A stretch of DNA of 64,000 nt from Shewanella sp. ANA-3 (lineage in GTDB: Bacteria > Pseudomonadota > Gammaproteobacteria > Enterobacterales > Shewanellaceae), in contig NC_008577.1 of the NCBI RefSeq assembly GCF_000203935.1, positions 2,356,001-2,420,000 on the forward strand. The letters are read 5' to 3'. The translations under genes and the position numbers were made by a program. Under the pieces are notes generated by a model. That model ran no database searches and had not been told where the DNA came from. It saw only the letters and a list, made by a program, of their open reading frames with translations. This document shows, in pieces, positions 45,261 through 54,414 of this stretch; within the stretch, counting starts at the first letter, position 1; every line of letters begins with the position of its first letter.

Positions 45261-46163
45261 ATGGCTCAGTTTTCTAGATTGTGCGTCAAGGCAGCGCCTA
45301 ACAATGCCATAAAATGGCAGTTTATCTATCTGATAATCTTAGTAATGGCTTGGGTATCGCCGACTTATGCGCAGGATAGCAATCCCCCTGATACCCCAAA
45401 ACCGACGCTGATTTTTGGTGTAGTACCCCAGCAGTCGGCGACTCAACTCGCAAAGCTGTGGCCGCCGATCCTCGCCGCCTTGTCTGAAAATGCAAATTAT
45501 CAATTGCAATTTGCAACGGCACCCGACATTCCCACCTTTGAGCGGCGGCTCAAGGCAGGGGAATACGATATTGCCTATATGAATCCCTACCACTATGTGG
45601 TGTTTCATGACAGCCCGGGATATTTGGCCTTAGCGCGTGAAAAGGATAAAAAGCTCAAAGGCTTGCTTGTGGTACGCAAGGATTCTCCCATCAAATCGTT
45701 AGCCCAATTAGAGGGAAAAACCTTGGCTTTTCCGGCACCCGCGGCATTTGCGGCCAGTGTGCTACCAAGGGCACATCTGCAACAGGCCAATCTTAATGTG
45801 CAGGTAAAATATGTAGGCTCCCATGACTCAGTATATTTAGCCGTGCTGCAAGGGCTTGTAGATGCGGGGGGCGGCGTTCAGCGCACCTTTAATAATCTTA
45901 GTGAAGCGCAAAAACAGCAATTAACGGTATTGTGGCAAACGCCGACCTATACGCCCCATGCTATTGCAACGCATCCACGAGTCTCGGCGGCGCAGCGTCA
46001 AATGCTACTCGAGCGGTTAATGGCACTCTCGACAACAGCGCAGGGCAAAGCCTTATTAGAATCGGTGGACTTTTCAGCGTTTACCGCGGCAGAAGATCAG
46101 GATTGGGATGATGTCCGCTCGCTCAAACTCGGCTCCTTAACCAAACCGCTCGGGGAGAAATAG
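45261..46163 (+). CDS. PhnD-like periplasmic substrate-binding protein
   Basis: 300 residues with a signal peptide (FIYLIILVMAWVSPTYA) and the PhnD/phosphonate-binding fold: LIFGVVPQQSATQLAKLW, FERRLKAGEYDIAYMNPYHYV and LEGKTLAFPAPAAFAASVLPR. AAAGGA lies eight bases before the ATG. No ABC permease or ATPase is present; instead it ends one base before a hybrid histidine kinase, so it more likely acts as the ligand sensor for that kinase than as a transporter part. The ligand is unknown. A TTGCA-N3-TGCAA copy lies inside it at 45504-45516. Confidence 0.85.
   Translation: MAQFSRLCVKAAPNNAIKWQFIYLIILVMAWVSPTYAQDSNPPDTPKPTLIFGVVPQQSATQLAKLWPPILAALSENANYQLQFATAPDIPTFERRLKAGEYDIAYMNPYHYVVFHDSPGYLALAREKDKKLKGLLVVRKDSPIKSLAQLEGKTLAFPAPAAFAASVLPRAHLQQANLNVQVKYVGSHDSVYLAVLQGLVDAGGGVQRTFNNLSEAQKQQLTVLWQTPTYTPHAIATHPRVSAAQRQMLLERLMALSTTAQGKALLESVDFSAFTAAEDQDWDDVRSLKLGSLTKPLGEK
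45504..45516. promoter_or_regulatory. TTGCA-N3-TGCAA copy 5, inside the PhnD-like gene
   Basis: TTGCAATTTGCAA, identical to site 3, about 315 bases after the sigma54 promoter. May be an intragenic binding site or a chance match. Confidence 0.4.
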
Positions 46164-46164
46164 T

Positions 46165-49100
46165 GTGTCGTTTAGACTGAAAACAATTTTAGGGATCGCC
46201 TTAATCGAAGGTTTATTACTGTTTTTGCTGGTGTATACCAGCATTAACTACCTTAAGTTGTCTAATCAGTCGCAAATTGAAAAACGGGCCGAAACCACGT
46301 TAACACTGTTCTCTGTGGCGGCGCAGGATGCGGTGATCAGTAACGATCTGGCGACATTACATTCGTTAATTCAAGAGCTGTTAAGCCACAGCGAAGTCTT
46401 GTATGTAACAGTGTCTGATCAGAGCCGCATTTTGGCCTATGGCGGCGCCGATAAATACATTCAGGTTTCGCATCAAGCGGATAAACATCTGGATCAAGTC
46501 AAAGATGGGATCTTCGATCTCGAATATCCCATTGAAGTCAATGGCTATCTGTTCGGCAAAGTGAACATGGGGTTTGAGACCCAGAGCCTTGAAAATCTGG
46601 TTAATACGGTGACACAACAGATCCTCTCAATCGCTGGGGTTGAAATGTTGCTGGTGGCCTTGTTTTCATTGCTGCTTGGGCATTACCTCACCCGTAACTT
46701 AACTCAGCTAACCAGCGCCTCTAAACGCATTCTCGCGGGCGAGATTGGGGTGAGGGTGCCTGTCAAAGGCAAGGATGAAATCGCCCAGATGACCCGCGCC
46801 TTTAACAATATGGTCGATAAAGTCGATGCCAGAACCAAGGCATTAGAGGCGGCAAATATCCGTCTCAACACCATTCTTGAGTCGGCGGTCGATGGCTTTG
46901 TGATCATCAATGAATTCGGCATCATTACCGACATCAACCCCGCCGTCAGTCGACTCTTTGGTTATGCCCATAATGAACTGATTGGCCAGAATGTATCGAT
47001 TTTTATGCCGTTCGACCAAAGGCCATTGCACGATGGTTACATTCAGCAGTACTTCACAACCCATGTTGCCAAAATCATCGGCACCAGCCGCGAGTTAACG
47101 GCGCAACGTAAGGACGGTCAGCTATTTCCTATCGCCTTATCCGTGTCGCAAATGAGCATCGACAATCGGGCGATGTTTATCGGTTTAGTCAAAGACTTAT
47201 CCGAAGCGAAACGCAAAGAAATCGCCGCAGCGAAAACCGAGTCAGTGTTGCTTGCCACCTTAGCGGCGAGCCAAGATTGCTTAATAACCATCGATATGTC
47301 GGGCAAAGTCATTGAATTTAACCTCGCGGCCACCAGACTGTTTGGTTATAGCCGCGAGGAAGCTGTCGGCGCCTTATTGGAGGATTTAATTATCCCCGAA
47401 GACAAACAACAGGGGCATAAGCGAGGCATTGAACGTTATCGCCGCACTGGCGAAGGGAAAATGCTCAATAAGCGGGTCGAATTACTCGCGCGCTGCAAGG
47501 CTGGAAATCTAATCCCTATCGAGCTTGAGGTGGTACCGATCCAACTCGGGGATGAAGTGCTGTTTACGGCATTTTTACGGGATATTTCTGAGCGCAAAGC
47601 CAACGAGCAAAAACTACAGCAGGCAAAAGAACAAGCCGAGCAGGGCAGTAAAGTGAAGTCGCGTTTCTTAGCCACCATGAGCCATGAGATCCGCTCACCG
47701 CTGAACGCAATTTTAGGCGGGGTGGAATTGTTGCTCGACTCATCCTTAAGCAAAGATCAACGCATTCACGCCAATATCGCGCGGGAAGCGGGCAGTGCTT
47801 TGCTGCATACCATTAACGATATCTTGGACTTTTCGAAGATTGAAGCCGGGCAGATGGTGCTCGAGTCCCATGAGTTTGAGCCAGATAAACTGGTTGCTCA
47901 AGTGCTGCAAATTCTTGAGCCCAAAGCCTTCGAAAAGGGGTTAGAGCTGGTCAGTTTTGTGAATCGAAATGTGCCAAGAACCGTGGTTGGCGATCAGCAG
48001 CGCTTACGCCAAGTGCTGCATAACCTCGTCGATAATGCGATTAAGTTTACTGCATCCGGCACCATCACAGTGGAAATGTGGATCCCCGATAATCACCAAA
48101 CCGAGGTGCAACTCTATTGCCGTGTCACAGACTCTGGTATTGGTATCTCTGCGGAGGCGCAAAGCAAACTATTCAAAGAATTTAGCCAAGTACACGATAC
48201 CCATAACACAAACTACAAGGGTACGGGCCTAGGTTTGGCCATCTGTAGCGAGCTTATCACTATGATGGGCGGCACGATCGAGCTGCAAAGTGAGCTTGGT
48301 CAGGGAAGTCGCTTTACTTTTTATGTGTCTTTGCAATTGCTTGAGGGAAATTTCTGCCACAGTCATTATTTCCCCGCCCATTCTCGGGTTCTGCTCGCCC
48401 ACCATGATGCAACTTGGCTATCGCTCGTCTCGAAACAATATTCGCAATACGGGGTAGAGACGGTTGAAGTGATGGACTGGCCATCAATCAAACGGGCGAA
48501 AAAAATAAAAGGTCAATTCAACCTAATTTTGCTCGATGAAGGCTTCTTTTTGGATGTAAACGAACAGGATGTCAATCGATTAAGGCAAGCGCATTTAACC
48601 GCCGATGGTTCTATGGTGGCCTTGGTATCGGGAATGAGCACCGAAATAACCCATTCACTCGCCACGTTAGGGTTAGATCAAGTCGTCAATAAGCCCCTAA
48701 GCCGCGCCATGCAGTTAGCACTCTTGAGTAAAGATGCGCTGGCGAATGAGTTTGAAGAGGAGTATGTGGCCCAAGAGAAATTCCAAGGCCATATCCTCCT
48801 CGCCGAAGACAGTCCCGCGAACCAAATTATTGCCGGAACCATGCTCACCAAGGCGGGGTTTGATATCACTTATGCCTGCAACGGGCTTGAAGCGGTTAAG
48901 TTGGTCGCCGAAAAGCCCTTCGATCTCGTCTTGATGGATGTACGTATGCCCGAGATGGATGGACTCGAGGCCACGGAAGTCATCCTGCAAAATCACCCTG
49001 AGCAAGTTATTCTGGCGATGTCGGCCAATGTGATGAAAGAAGAGATAGAGCATTGCTATCGAGTCGGGATGAAGGACTTTATCGCTAAGCCCGTCAAACA

Positions 49101-49524
49101 AAAGACCTTACTACATGCCATTCAAAAATGGTTGCCCAATGCCGTTGTCAGTTTACCAAGCTCACATAAACCCGCTGAAAATACAGCGAGTTTACTCGAT
49201 GAACAACTCCTAGCGGAGCTTGAACAAACCTTAGGTAAAGCGAGTCTCTCGAACATGATGACAATCTTCTGTGATGAATTGGCGCAGCGGCTTAATCAGT
49301 TAAGCGAACTCGATTCGACGCAAGTGGACGAGATTGAAGATCAAGCGCACACTCTAAAAAGCAGTTCAGGCAGTTTTGGGGCGACGGCGCTGTTCTTATT
49401 AGCTCAGAAATTAGAAGCCTGTGCCCGTCAGCAACAGCTCGGTGCCATTCCCGAGCTGATGGCACAGATTAATGTCCTCGGAAAACAGACTCACAGCCTA
49501 TTAACGGAACGATTTATTCAATAG
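46165..49524 (+). CDS. Hybrid sensor histidine kinase (HAMP-PAS-PAS-HisKA-HATPase-REC-HPt)
   Basis: 1119 residues. Two membrane helices (about 8-28 and 152-174) enclose a periplasmic sensor; HAMP at about 175-225; PAS at about 235-345 and 360-475; HisKA with His in FLATMSHEIRSPLNA (about 507); HATPase boxes DNAIKF and KGTGLGLAI (about 625-695); a receiver-like segment without a clear Asp (about 740-850); a full receiver with LVLMDVRMPEMDG (about 920-932); and an HPt with QAHTLKSSSGSFGA (about 1060). GTG start at 46165 after GGGGAG. It would feed phosphate to the response regulator nine bases downstream. Confidence 0.92.
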   Translation: MSFRLKTILGIALIEGLLLFLLVYTSINYLKLSNQSQIEKRAETTLTLFSVAAQDAVISNDLATLHSLIQELLSHSEVLYVTVSDQSRILAYGGADKYIQVSHQADKHLDQVKDGIFDLEYPIEVNGYLFGKVNMGFETQSLENLVNTVTQQILSIAGVEMLLVALFSLLLGHYLTRNLTQLTSASKRILAGEIGVRVPVKGKDEIAQMTRAFNNMVDKVDARTKALEAANIRLNTILESAVDGFVIINEFGIITDINPAVSRLFGYAHNELIGQNVSIFMPFDQRPLHDGYIQQYFTTHVAKIIGTSRELTAQRKDGQLFPIALSVSQMSIDNRAMFIGLVKDLSEAKRKEIAAAKTESVLLATLAASQDCLITIDMSGKVIEFNLAATRLFGYSREEAVGALLEDLIIPEDKQQGHKRGIERYRRTGEGKMLNKRVELLARCKAGNLIPIELEVVPIQLGDEVLFTAFLRDISERKANEQKLQQAKEQAEQGSKVKSRFLATMSHEIRSPLNAILGGVELLLDSSLSKDQRIHANIAREAGSALLHTINDILDFSKIEAGQMVLESHEFEPDKLVAQVLQILEPKAFEKGLELVSFVNRNVPRTVVGDQQRLRQVLHNLVDNAIKFTASGTITVEMWIPDNHQTEVQLYCRVTDSGIGISAEAQSKLFKEFSQVHDTHNTNYKGTGLGLAICSELITMMGGTIELQSELGQGSRFTFYVSLQLLEGNFCHSHYFPAHSRVLLAHHDATWLSLVSKQYSQYGVETVEVMDWPSIKRAKKIKGQFNLILLDEGFFLDVNEQDVNRLRQAHLTADGSMVALVSGMSTEITHSLATLGLDQVVNKPLSRAMQLALLSKDALANEFEEEYVAQEKFQGHILLAEDSPANQIIAGTMLTKAGFDITYACNGLEAVKLVAEKPFDLVLMDVRMPEMDGLEATEVILQNHPEQVILAMSANVMKEEIEHCYRVGMKDFIAKPVKQKTLLHAIQKWLPNAVVSLPSSHKPAENTASLLDEQLLAELEQTLGKASLSNMMTIFCDELAQRLNQLSELDSTQVDEIEDQAHTLKSSSGSFGATALFLLAQKLEACARQQQLGAIPELMAQINVLGKQTHSLLTERFIQ

Positions 49525-49532
49525 GGATAGCT

Positions 49533-51014
49533 ATGAATTATTCAGCATTATTGGTTGAAGACAGTATGTCACTCGGTGCGCTCTATACGGAGTATTTGCG
49601 CGCGGAGGATATTAATGTAACCCATGTGCATTACGGCGCGGATGCCCTAAAGGAATTATCGAACTGGCAGCCCGATCTGTTAATTCTCGATATTAAGCTG
49701 CCGGATATGTCGGGTCTCGACATCCTTAAGCAAGTGCAGCAGAGTCATCCCCATATCAGCACCATTATGATCACCGCCCACGGCAGCATCGATATTGCCA
49801 TCGATGCGATGCGCTCAGGGGCGTTCGACTTCTTAGTTAAACCCTTCGATGCCAAGCGACTATCGATAACGGTGCGTAATGCCCTTAAACAAAAACAATT
49901 ACTCGAGCTTGTGACTCAGTATGAAAACAGCTTACCAAAAGGTCATTACCAAGGGTTTATCGGCGACTCGCTGGCAATGCAGAGCGTGTACAAAACCATT
50001 GATTGTGTCGCCAACAGTAAGGCGTCGGTATTTATTATGGGGGAGAGTGGTACGGGTAAAGAAGTCTGCGCTCAAGCCATTCACCAAGTCGGTAATCGCG
50101 CCGACAAACCCTTTATCGCCTTAAACTGCGCATCAATCCCGAAAGAACTGATTGAAAGCGAAATTTTTGGCCACTGCAAAGGGGCATTCACCGGCGCCCA
50201 TAACAATCGGGATGGCGCCGCGACCCGAGCCGACGGCGGCACCTTGTTCCTCGACGAAATCTGCGAAATGGATTTAGAACTGCAGAGCAAATTACTGCGG
50301 TTTATCCAAACAGGGACCTTTCAACGGGTGGGCGGCTCTAAAGAAGAGCATGTGGATATTCGTTTTATCAGTGCCACCAATCGCGAGCCCTGGGAAGAAG
50401 TTAAACTTGGGCATTTCCGTGAGGATTTGTTTTATCGCCTGCATGTTATTCCTATCGAACTGCCACCCCTGCGCGCACGGGGGAATGATGTGCTCTTGCT
50501 GGCCAAACAATTATTAAAAACCTACAGCAAAGAAGAAGGTAAAAAGTTTATCGACTTTAATCCTCAGGCTGCAGCCATGCTACAAGCCTATGATTGGCCT
50601 GGCAATGTAAGGCAACTACAGAACGTGATCCGCCAGATTGTGGTACTCAATGACGCAAGCCATGTTGAGCCAAGTATGTTCCCCACACCGCTAAAGCCGC
50701 TAGCACAGCCTCAAACAAAAGCTCAGCTGCAGACTAAGATGCAAGTCGAAGCGACAAAAGTGGACATTGATACACTCGTTCAAGTGGCGAGTCGCGAATT
50801 ATTGTCAGAGTCCACGCAAGAGGCGCATACACATACAGCTGATCAACAGCGGATCCAACCGCTTTGGTTAACCGAGAAGCAAACGATAGAAGGGGCGATA
50901 GCCCTGTGTGATGGTAATGTCCCTAAAGCGGCCGCACTGCTGGACATTAGCCCATCGACCATTTATCGCAAACGCATGACATGGGAAGAACAAGCGGAAC
51001 GTTCAAGCTCATAA
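49533..51014 (+). CDS. Sigma54-dependent response regulator (SypG/LuxO-like)
   Basis: 493 residues. Receiver with Asp53 in LILDIKLPDMSG and Lys in LVKPFDAKR; AAA+ domain with Walker A GESGTGKE (about 170), GAFTGA loop (about 216) that contacts sigma54, and LFLDEICEMD; Fis-type HTH at the end (VPKAAALLDISPSTIYRKR). A long linker (about 390-440) separates AAA+ from the HTH. Last of the three-gene operon. It is the natural candidate to bind the TTGCA-N3-TGCAA sites and drive the sigma54 promoters of this locus. Confidence 0.93.
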   Translation: MNYSALLVEDSMSLGALYTEYLRAEDINVTHVHYGADALKELSNWQPDLLILDIKLPDMSGLDILKQVQQSHPHISTIMITAHGSIDIAIDAMRSGAFDFLVKPFDAKRLSITVRNALKQKQLLELVTQYENSLPKGHYQGFIGDSLAMQSVYKTIDCVANSKASVFIMGESGTGKEVCAQAIHQVGNRADKPFIALNCASIPKELIESEIFGHCKGAFTGAHNNRDGAATRADGGTLFLDEICEMDLELQSKLLRFIQTGTFQRVGGSKEEHVDIRFISATNREPWEEVKLGHFREDLFYRLHVIPIELPPLRARGNDVLLLAKQLLKTYSKEEGKKFIDFNPQAAAMLQAYDWPGNVRQLQNVIRQIVVLNDASHVEPSMFPTPLKPLAQPQTKAQLQTKMQVEATKVDIDTLVQVASRELLSESTQEAHTHTADQQRIQPLWLTEKQTIEGAIALCDGNVPKAAALLDISPSTIYRKRMTWEEQAERSSS

Positions 51015-51133
51015 TTGTTCCGTCTTGAGCCGCTGACACTTGCGTTAACAAGAGCTTCAACAGATAGCTAAACAATGTGCTTTCACATTGAACGTCAACA
51101 GTGTCTGCGGTTAGGTGTTTATCCTTTTTTGTT

Positions 51134-51166
51134 GCGCAGCCTAGGCTCCAATAACCTAGGCTGCGC
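51134..51166. terminator. Hairpin between response regulator and MCP genes
   Basis: Perfect 12-bp arms GCGCAGCCTAGG / CCTAGGCTGCGC with a nine-base loop. It lacks a T-run on either strand, so termination is likely but not certain. Confidence 0.5.
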
Positions 51167-51241
51167 TAAATCTCAAGTGTACTAACGTTCAGTGGTTCGC
51201 TTTAACTCACAATCGCCCCACTGGATACATCTATTCTCTAA

Positions 51242-52873
51242 TCAATAACTGCGCTTGGTTTTGAAGAAGGCAAGTAGCTGTTTTTGTTTACCCGCTTCAG
51301 ATAACACATCATGGCAAGCCTTACTGGCATTGCCGATCCCAACCACGTTTTGATCGACCATTTCAACCGTCGATGAGATATTTCTGGAAATGTCTTCGGT
51401 CACGCTCGATTGTTCGCTCGATGCCGTGGCAACCACGGTATTAACATTGGAAATCGCATTGACGGAGGCTGAAATCCCCTGGAAAGCACTACGGACTTTT
51501 TCCGATACCATTTGTGACTCATCCAGCAAACTGGTATTGGCCTTCATATAATGGTCGGCCTTTTCCGCCTGAGACTGTAATTTTGAAATAATTTCTTGAA
51601 TATCAATGGTGGATTGCTGGGTTTTAGCCGCAAGAGAGCGAACCTCATCGGCGACTACGGCAAAACCGCGACCCGCTTCTCCAGCCCTTGCGGCTTCAAT
51701 CGCCGCATTGAGTGCCAGTAGGTTGGTTTGTTCGGAAATACTGGTAATCACATCAATAACTGAGCCAATTTCGATAGAATAGTCTTTCAACTGATTCACT
51801 ATGGCGCCTGAATCTCGGATCGCCGCACCAATTTTGACTGAAATATTATCGGACTCGCCGAGGGACTTGTTGCCTTCAGAGACATTGCCCATCGCCTCAG
51901 CTGCACTGGTTTCCGCCTCGGTCGCATTTTTACTCACTTCCAGTGCCGTACTGGACATTTCATTGAGCGCCGTCGCGATTTGTTCTACCTGCACCAGCAT
52001 TTGCTGGGAATTATGCTCAACTTGATTCATGGTCGAGGCGAGTATTTCGGCCGAAGTCGCGGTATTATCGGCAACGGTAATCAATTGCTCGGTCATTTCA
52101 GAGATTTTATCGGCAGTCTCATTACAGCCCTGGGCCAAAACACCCAATTCATTATTGCCAATATCGGCAATGCGATCGGAAAGATCGCCATTAGCCAATT
52201 TCGCCATAAAACTCTGCACGGTTTTAATCGATGTAATAATAAATTTTGAGATAGCCGTCGACGTCACTAACACCAGCAATGACACTATGACCAAAATGAA
52301 TAACATTATTTTGATCGATTCATCGTAAATTACATCGCCATAGCTGCTTGCGTCCTGCGCGCCTTTGTAATTCAGGTCTGATAATTTCAGCAATAAATCC
52401 GAGTATTCGTTATACGCCTCGAGTGATTCCGTCAACAGCAGTTGTTTAGCATCTTCGTTTTTATTTGCCCGTGACAGTATAAGCAGCTTCTGGTGAACGA
52501 CCAGATATTCCTTATATAAGCGCTTAAAATCATTGAAGATATTTCGTTCTTTATTGCCGCTGATCAGTTGCTCGTAGGTGCGGATAGAGTCATCGATTTG
52601 CGCTTTGGTTTTCTCCAGTTCACGCTCGGTATCTCGCATCTGTCCTTCATCCAGCGAGAGAATATGCCGGGATTCTAATACCCTAAGATCTGCGGTTTGA
52701 CCGTTGAGTCGCTCGATGACCCGCACGGCTGGCAACCAGTCATTGGATATGACGGTAGACTGATCATTGATGACCTGCATTTTGCTCATTGCCATCATGG
52801 TTAACCCTAGAATTGCAATAATTGGAATCGCAAAAGCGCCAAGTAATAGGTGACTGATCTTTAGATTACGCAT
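51242..52873 (-). CDS. Methyl-accepting chemotaxis protein
   Basis: 543 residues. Membrane helix 1 (about 8-28), a four-helix-bundle type periplasmic sensor (about 35-185), helix 2 (about 187-208), HAMP (about 210-265), and the signalling domain with the hairpin tip [32 protein letters not shown], here from about residue 383. ATG 52873 has a GGGGT-type site; an upstream frame to 52903 is less likely. A single-gene unit; ligand unknown. Confidence 0.92.
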   Translation of the reverse strand: MRNLKISHLLLGAFAIPIIAILGLTMMAMSKMQVINDQSTVISNDWLPAVRVIERLNGQTADLRVLESRHILSLDEGQMRDTERELEKTKAQIDDSIRTYEQLISGNKERNIFNDFKRLYKEYLVVHQKLLILSRANKNEDAKQLLLTESLEAYNEYSDLLLKLSDLNYKGAQDASSYGDVIYDESIKIMLFILVIVSLLVLVTSTAISKFIITSIKTVQSFMAKLANGDLSDRIADIGNNELGVLAQGCNETADKISEMTEQLITVADNTATSAEILASTMNQVEHNSQQMLVQVEQIATALNEMSSTALEVSKNATEAETSAAEAMGNVSEGNKSLGESDNISVKIGAAIRDSGAIVNQLKDYSIEIGSVIDVITSISEQTNLLALNAAIEAARAGEAGRGFAVVADEVRSLAAKTQQSTIDIQEIISKLQSQAEKADHYMKANTSLLDESQMVSEKVRSAFQGISASVNAISNVNTVVATASSEQSSVTEDISRNISSTVEMVDQNVVGIGNASKACHDVLSEAGKQKQLLAFFKTKRSY

Positions 52874-53469
52874 GTAAACCCCAGCAATGATGACTATGCT
52901 CAAATTCAGTTAAAAAAGCCTAATGTAGGTATTTTTCCTTCCATAGATATATAAGTCAGAGTCTTCACTTTCGCTATGTCCACACAATGAATATTTGAAT
53001 TGCAATAGTGACTTGCTTGTTTGCGAATACTGTTGTGATGCAGGCAAGATGACCCCATTAAATGCCGAAATAAAAATACCTAGAATCTTAGCCGATTTGC
53101 CGCCGGCGAAATGAAAACACATTTTGCAATCGGTGTGGCGGTTATGGCTCACTCCCGATGGTTACTAGGATTTCTTTAGCTATTTAAGATGGGGGTCAGT
53201 GGGCAAGTTATCAAATGTATCTTGTGCCAACAGGTTTGGCACGAAATGGGCACAAGTTTAGAAAAACGTTGAATTTTGGGGGAACAGCGGTAAATGTGGA
53301 TTAAGCAAAAGAGGCAAAATCAGACAGAGCCGAAGGGTGGGGCATGTTTGAATGTTTTTGCAAAAAACTAAAACAGGCTCGAAGATTTTATCTTAGGCAC
53401 AAATAAAAATTAAGAATCTCGATGGATTTTATATTAAATTGAGGTTTTATAGGGAGTTAAAGCGAGAAA
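52874..53469. other. Intergenic region between MCP gene and tRNA-Val
   Basis: About 600 bases. Contains the GGCAC-repeat cluster at 53221-53256. An 80-codon minus-strand frame (52910-53152) lacks a ribosome site and a family look, so I leave it out. Confidence 0.5.
53221..53256. repeat. GGCAC-repeat cluster, left copy
   Basis: CTTGTGCC at 53221-53228 is inverted against GGCACAAG at 53249-53256, and GGCACGAAATGGGCACAAG (53238-53256) matches 17 of 19 bases with 53771-53789 inside the island. Confidence 0.65.
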
Positions 53470-53546
53470 TGGTACACCCGAGTGGACTCGAACCACCGAC
53501 CCCTACCATGTCAAGGTAGTGCTCTAACCAACTGAGCTACGGGTGC
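53470..53546 (-). tRNA. tRNA-Val (anticodon GAC)
   Basis: On the minus strand, 77 bases including encoded CCA. The D-loop AGCTCAGTTGGTTAGAGC, the anticodon loop TTGACAT and the T-arm GGTTCGAGTCC are canonical, and the acceptor stem pairs fully with one G-U at position 1-72. Very close to E. coli tRNA-Val(GAC). Confidence 0.96.
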
Positions 53547-53595
53547 ACTGTTTACTTTTTAATAAGAAGTCAAAGTTTATACTCTTTGAAGAGAG

Positions 53596-53641
53596 TGGTA
53601 CACCCGAGTGGACTCGAACCACCGACCCCTACCATGTCAAG
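53596..53641 (-). pseudogene. Truncated tRNA-Val 3' end, island attachment junction
   Basis: 46 bases identical to 53470-53515, the 3' part of the intact tRNA-Val from CCA to the anticodon loop; the homology stops at CAAG, and the 5' half is absent. This is the partial copy left when an island integrates at a tRNA 3' end, so the rebuilt tRNA should lie at the far (right) end of the island, outside the window. Confidence 0.88.
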
Positions 53642-53770
53642 ACGTTATTCGAACATGTTAGCATCAGCTTAGATGCTCTAATTATACCATAACTACCAAT
53701 TTTTAAAAGACTTATTATACATTATCTATTCATGTTTAGTGCATTTATCAGATTTTTCAGCCTTGATTTT

Positions 53771-53789
53771 GGCACAAAATTGGCACAAG
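53771..53789. repeat. GGCAC-repeat, right copy
   Basis: GGCACAAAATTGGCACAAG, two direct GGCACAA units 11 bases apart, 44 bases before the first island gene. Possibly an arm-type recombinase or operator site. Confidence 0.55.
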
Positions 53790-53832
53790 CTATAAATGTC
53801 AAAAATGACTACTTTGCCATGGTCATAGGTGG

Positions 53833-54414
53833 ATGATGAACATTCATGCAGAACATTTCAAAAAAAATTTAGATAGACTATTAGTCGATGTGAAGTTCGA
53901 GCAAATCCCATTTCGCCTAATTCAACTCGAAAGAGAGCTAAAACACTTTTGTGAATCATTTAATTTAATAAACACATTGAAACCAAGCTCCGATGACGGT
54001 TTCGAGTCACAAGCATCAATACTACTTGATTCATATCAAGTACCATTGTTAGTCAGCAAAACTGAGCTTGGCAACTTTCGACTAATTTCAGGCATATTGA
54101 CATATCACAAGCTTTGCAAAATCTATGCTGCTGATGATAAATCATTAGTACCATGCATTGTTTTACCGCGACGTCCAAATAAAGAAACTCTTCGCTTAAT
54201 GATGTTAAATGACATTATTAGGCCGCTACTTAAGCAGTTTGTAGATGTAACTGGCGACACTGTTACACAATCACTAACAGTATGGTTTACATCTGAGGAG
54301 CAACCGTCTGTATTTAATTCGTCTCAATGGCAATCCCTGTTCCCTATGATCAAAACAAAAACTCAATTATGTGAGTGGCTGCATATCAGCACTAAAATGG
54401 TGAGGCTAAAATGA
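53833..54414 (+). CDS. Island gene 1: small ParB-like protein
   Basis: 193 residues. The central part (about 62-125; YQVPLLVSKTELGNFRLISG then VPCIVLPRRPNKE) has the order of strands seen in ParB/Srx-like N-terminal domains, and the end (LCEWLHISTKMVR) could be a helix-turn-helix. Resemblance is by pattern only. Its stop overlaps the next start (ATGA), so it forms a coupled module with the two large recombinase-type genes. Clearly more AT-rich than the chromosome to the left. Confidence 0.65.
   Translation: MMNIHAEHFKKNLDRLLVDVKFEQIPFRLIQLERELKHFCESFNLINTLKPSSDDGFESQASILLDSYQVPLLVSKTELGNFRLISGILTYHKLCKIYAADDKSLVPCIVLPRRPNKETLRLMMLNDIIRPLLKQFVDVTGDTVTQSLTVWFTSEEQPSVFNSSQWQSLFPMIKTKTQLCEWLHISTKMVRLK

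Noticed and set aside
51134-51166. Strong rho-independent terminator
   Set aside because: Perfect stem but no T-run on either strand; kept only as a probable hairpin.
52910-53152. 80-codon minus-strand frame upstream of the MCP gene
   Set aside because: No ribosome site, no family look, and it covers the MCP promoter region.
53596-53672. A second complete tRNA-Val gene
   Set aside because: Only the 3' 46 bases match; the D-arm and 5' acceptor strand are missing, so it is an attachment remnant.
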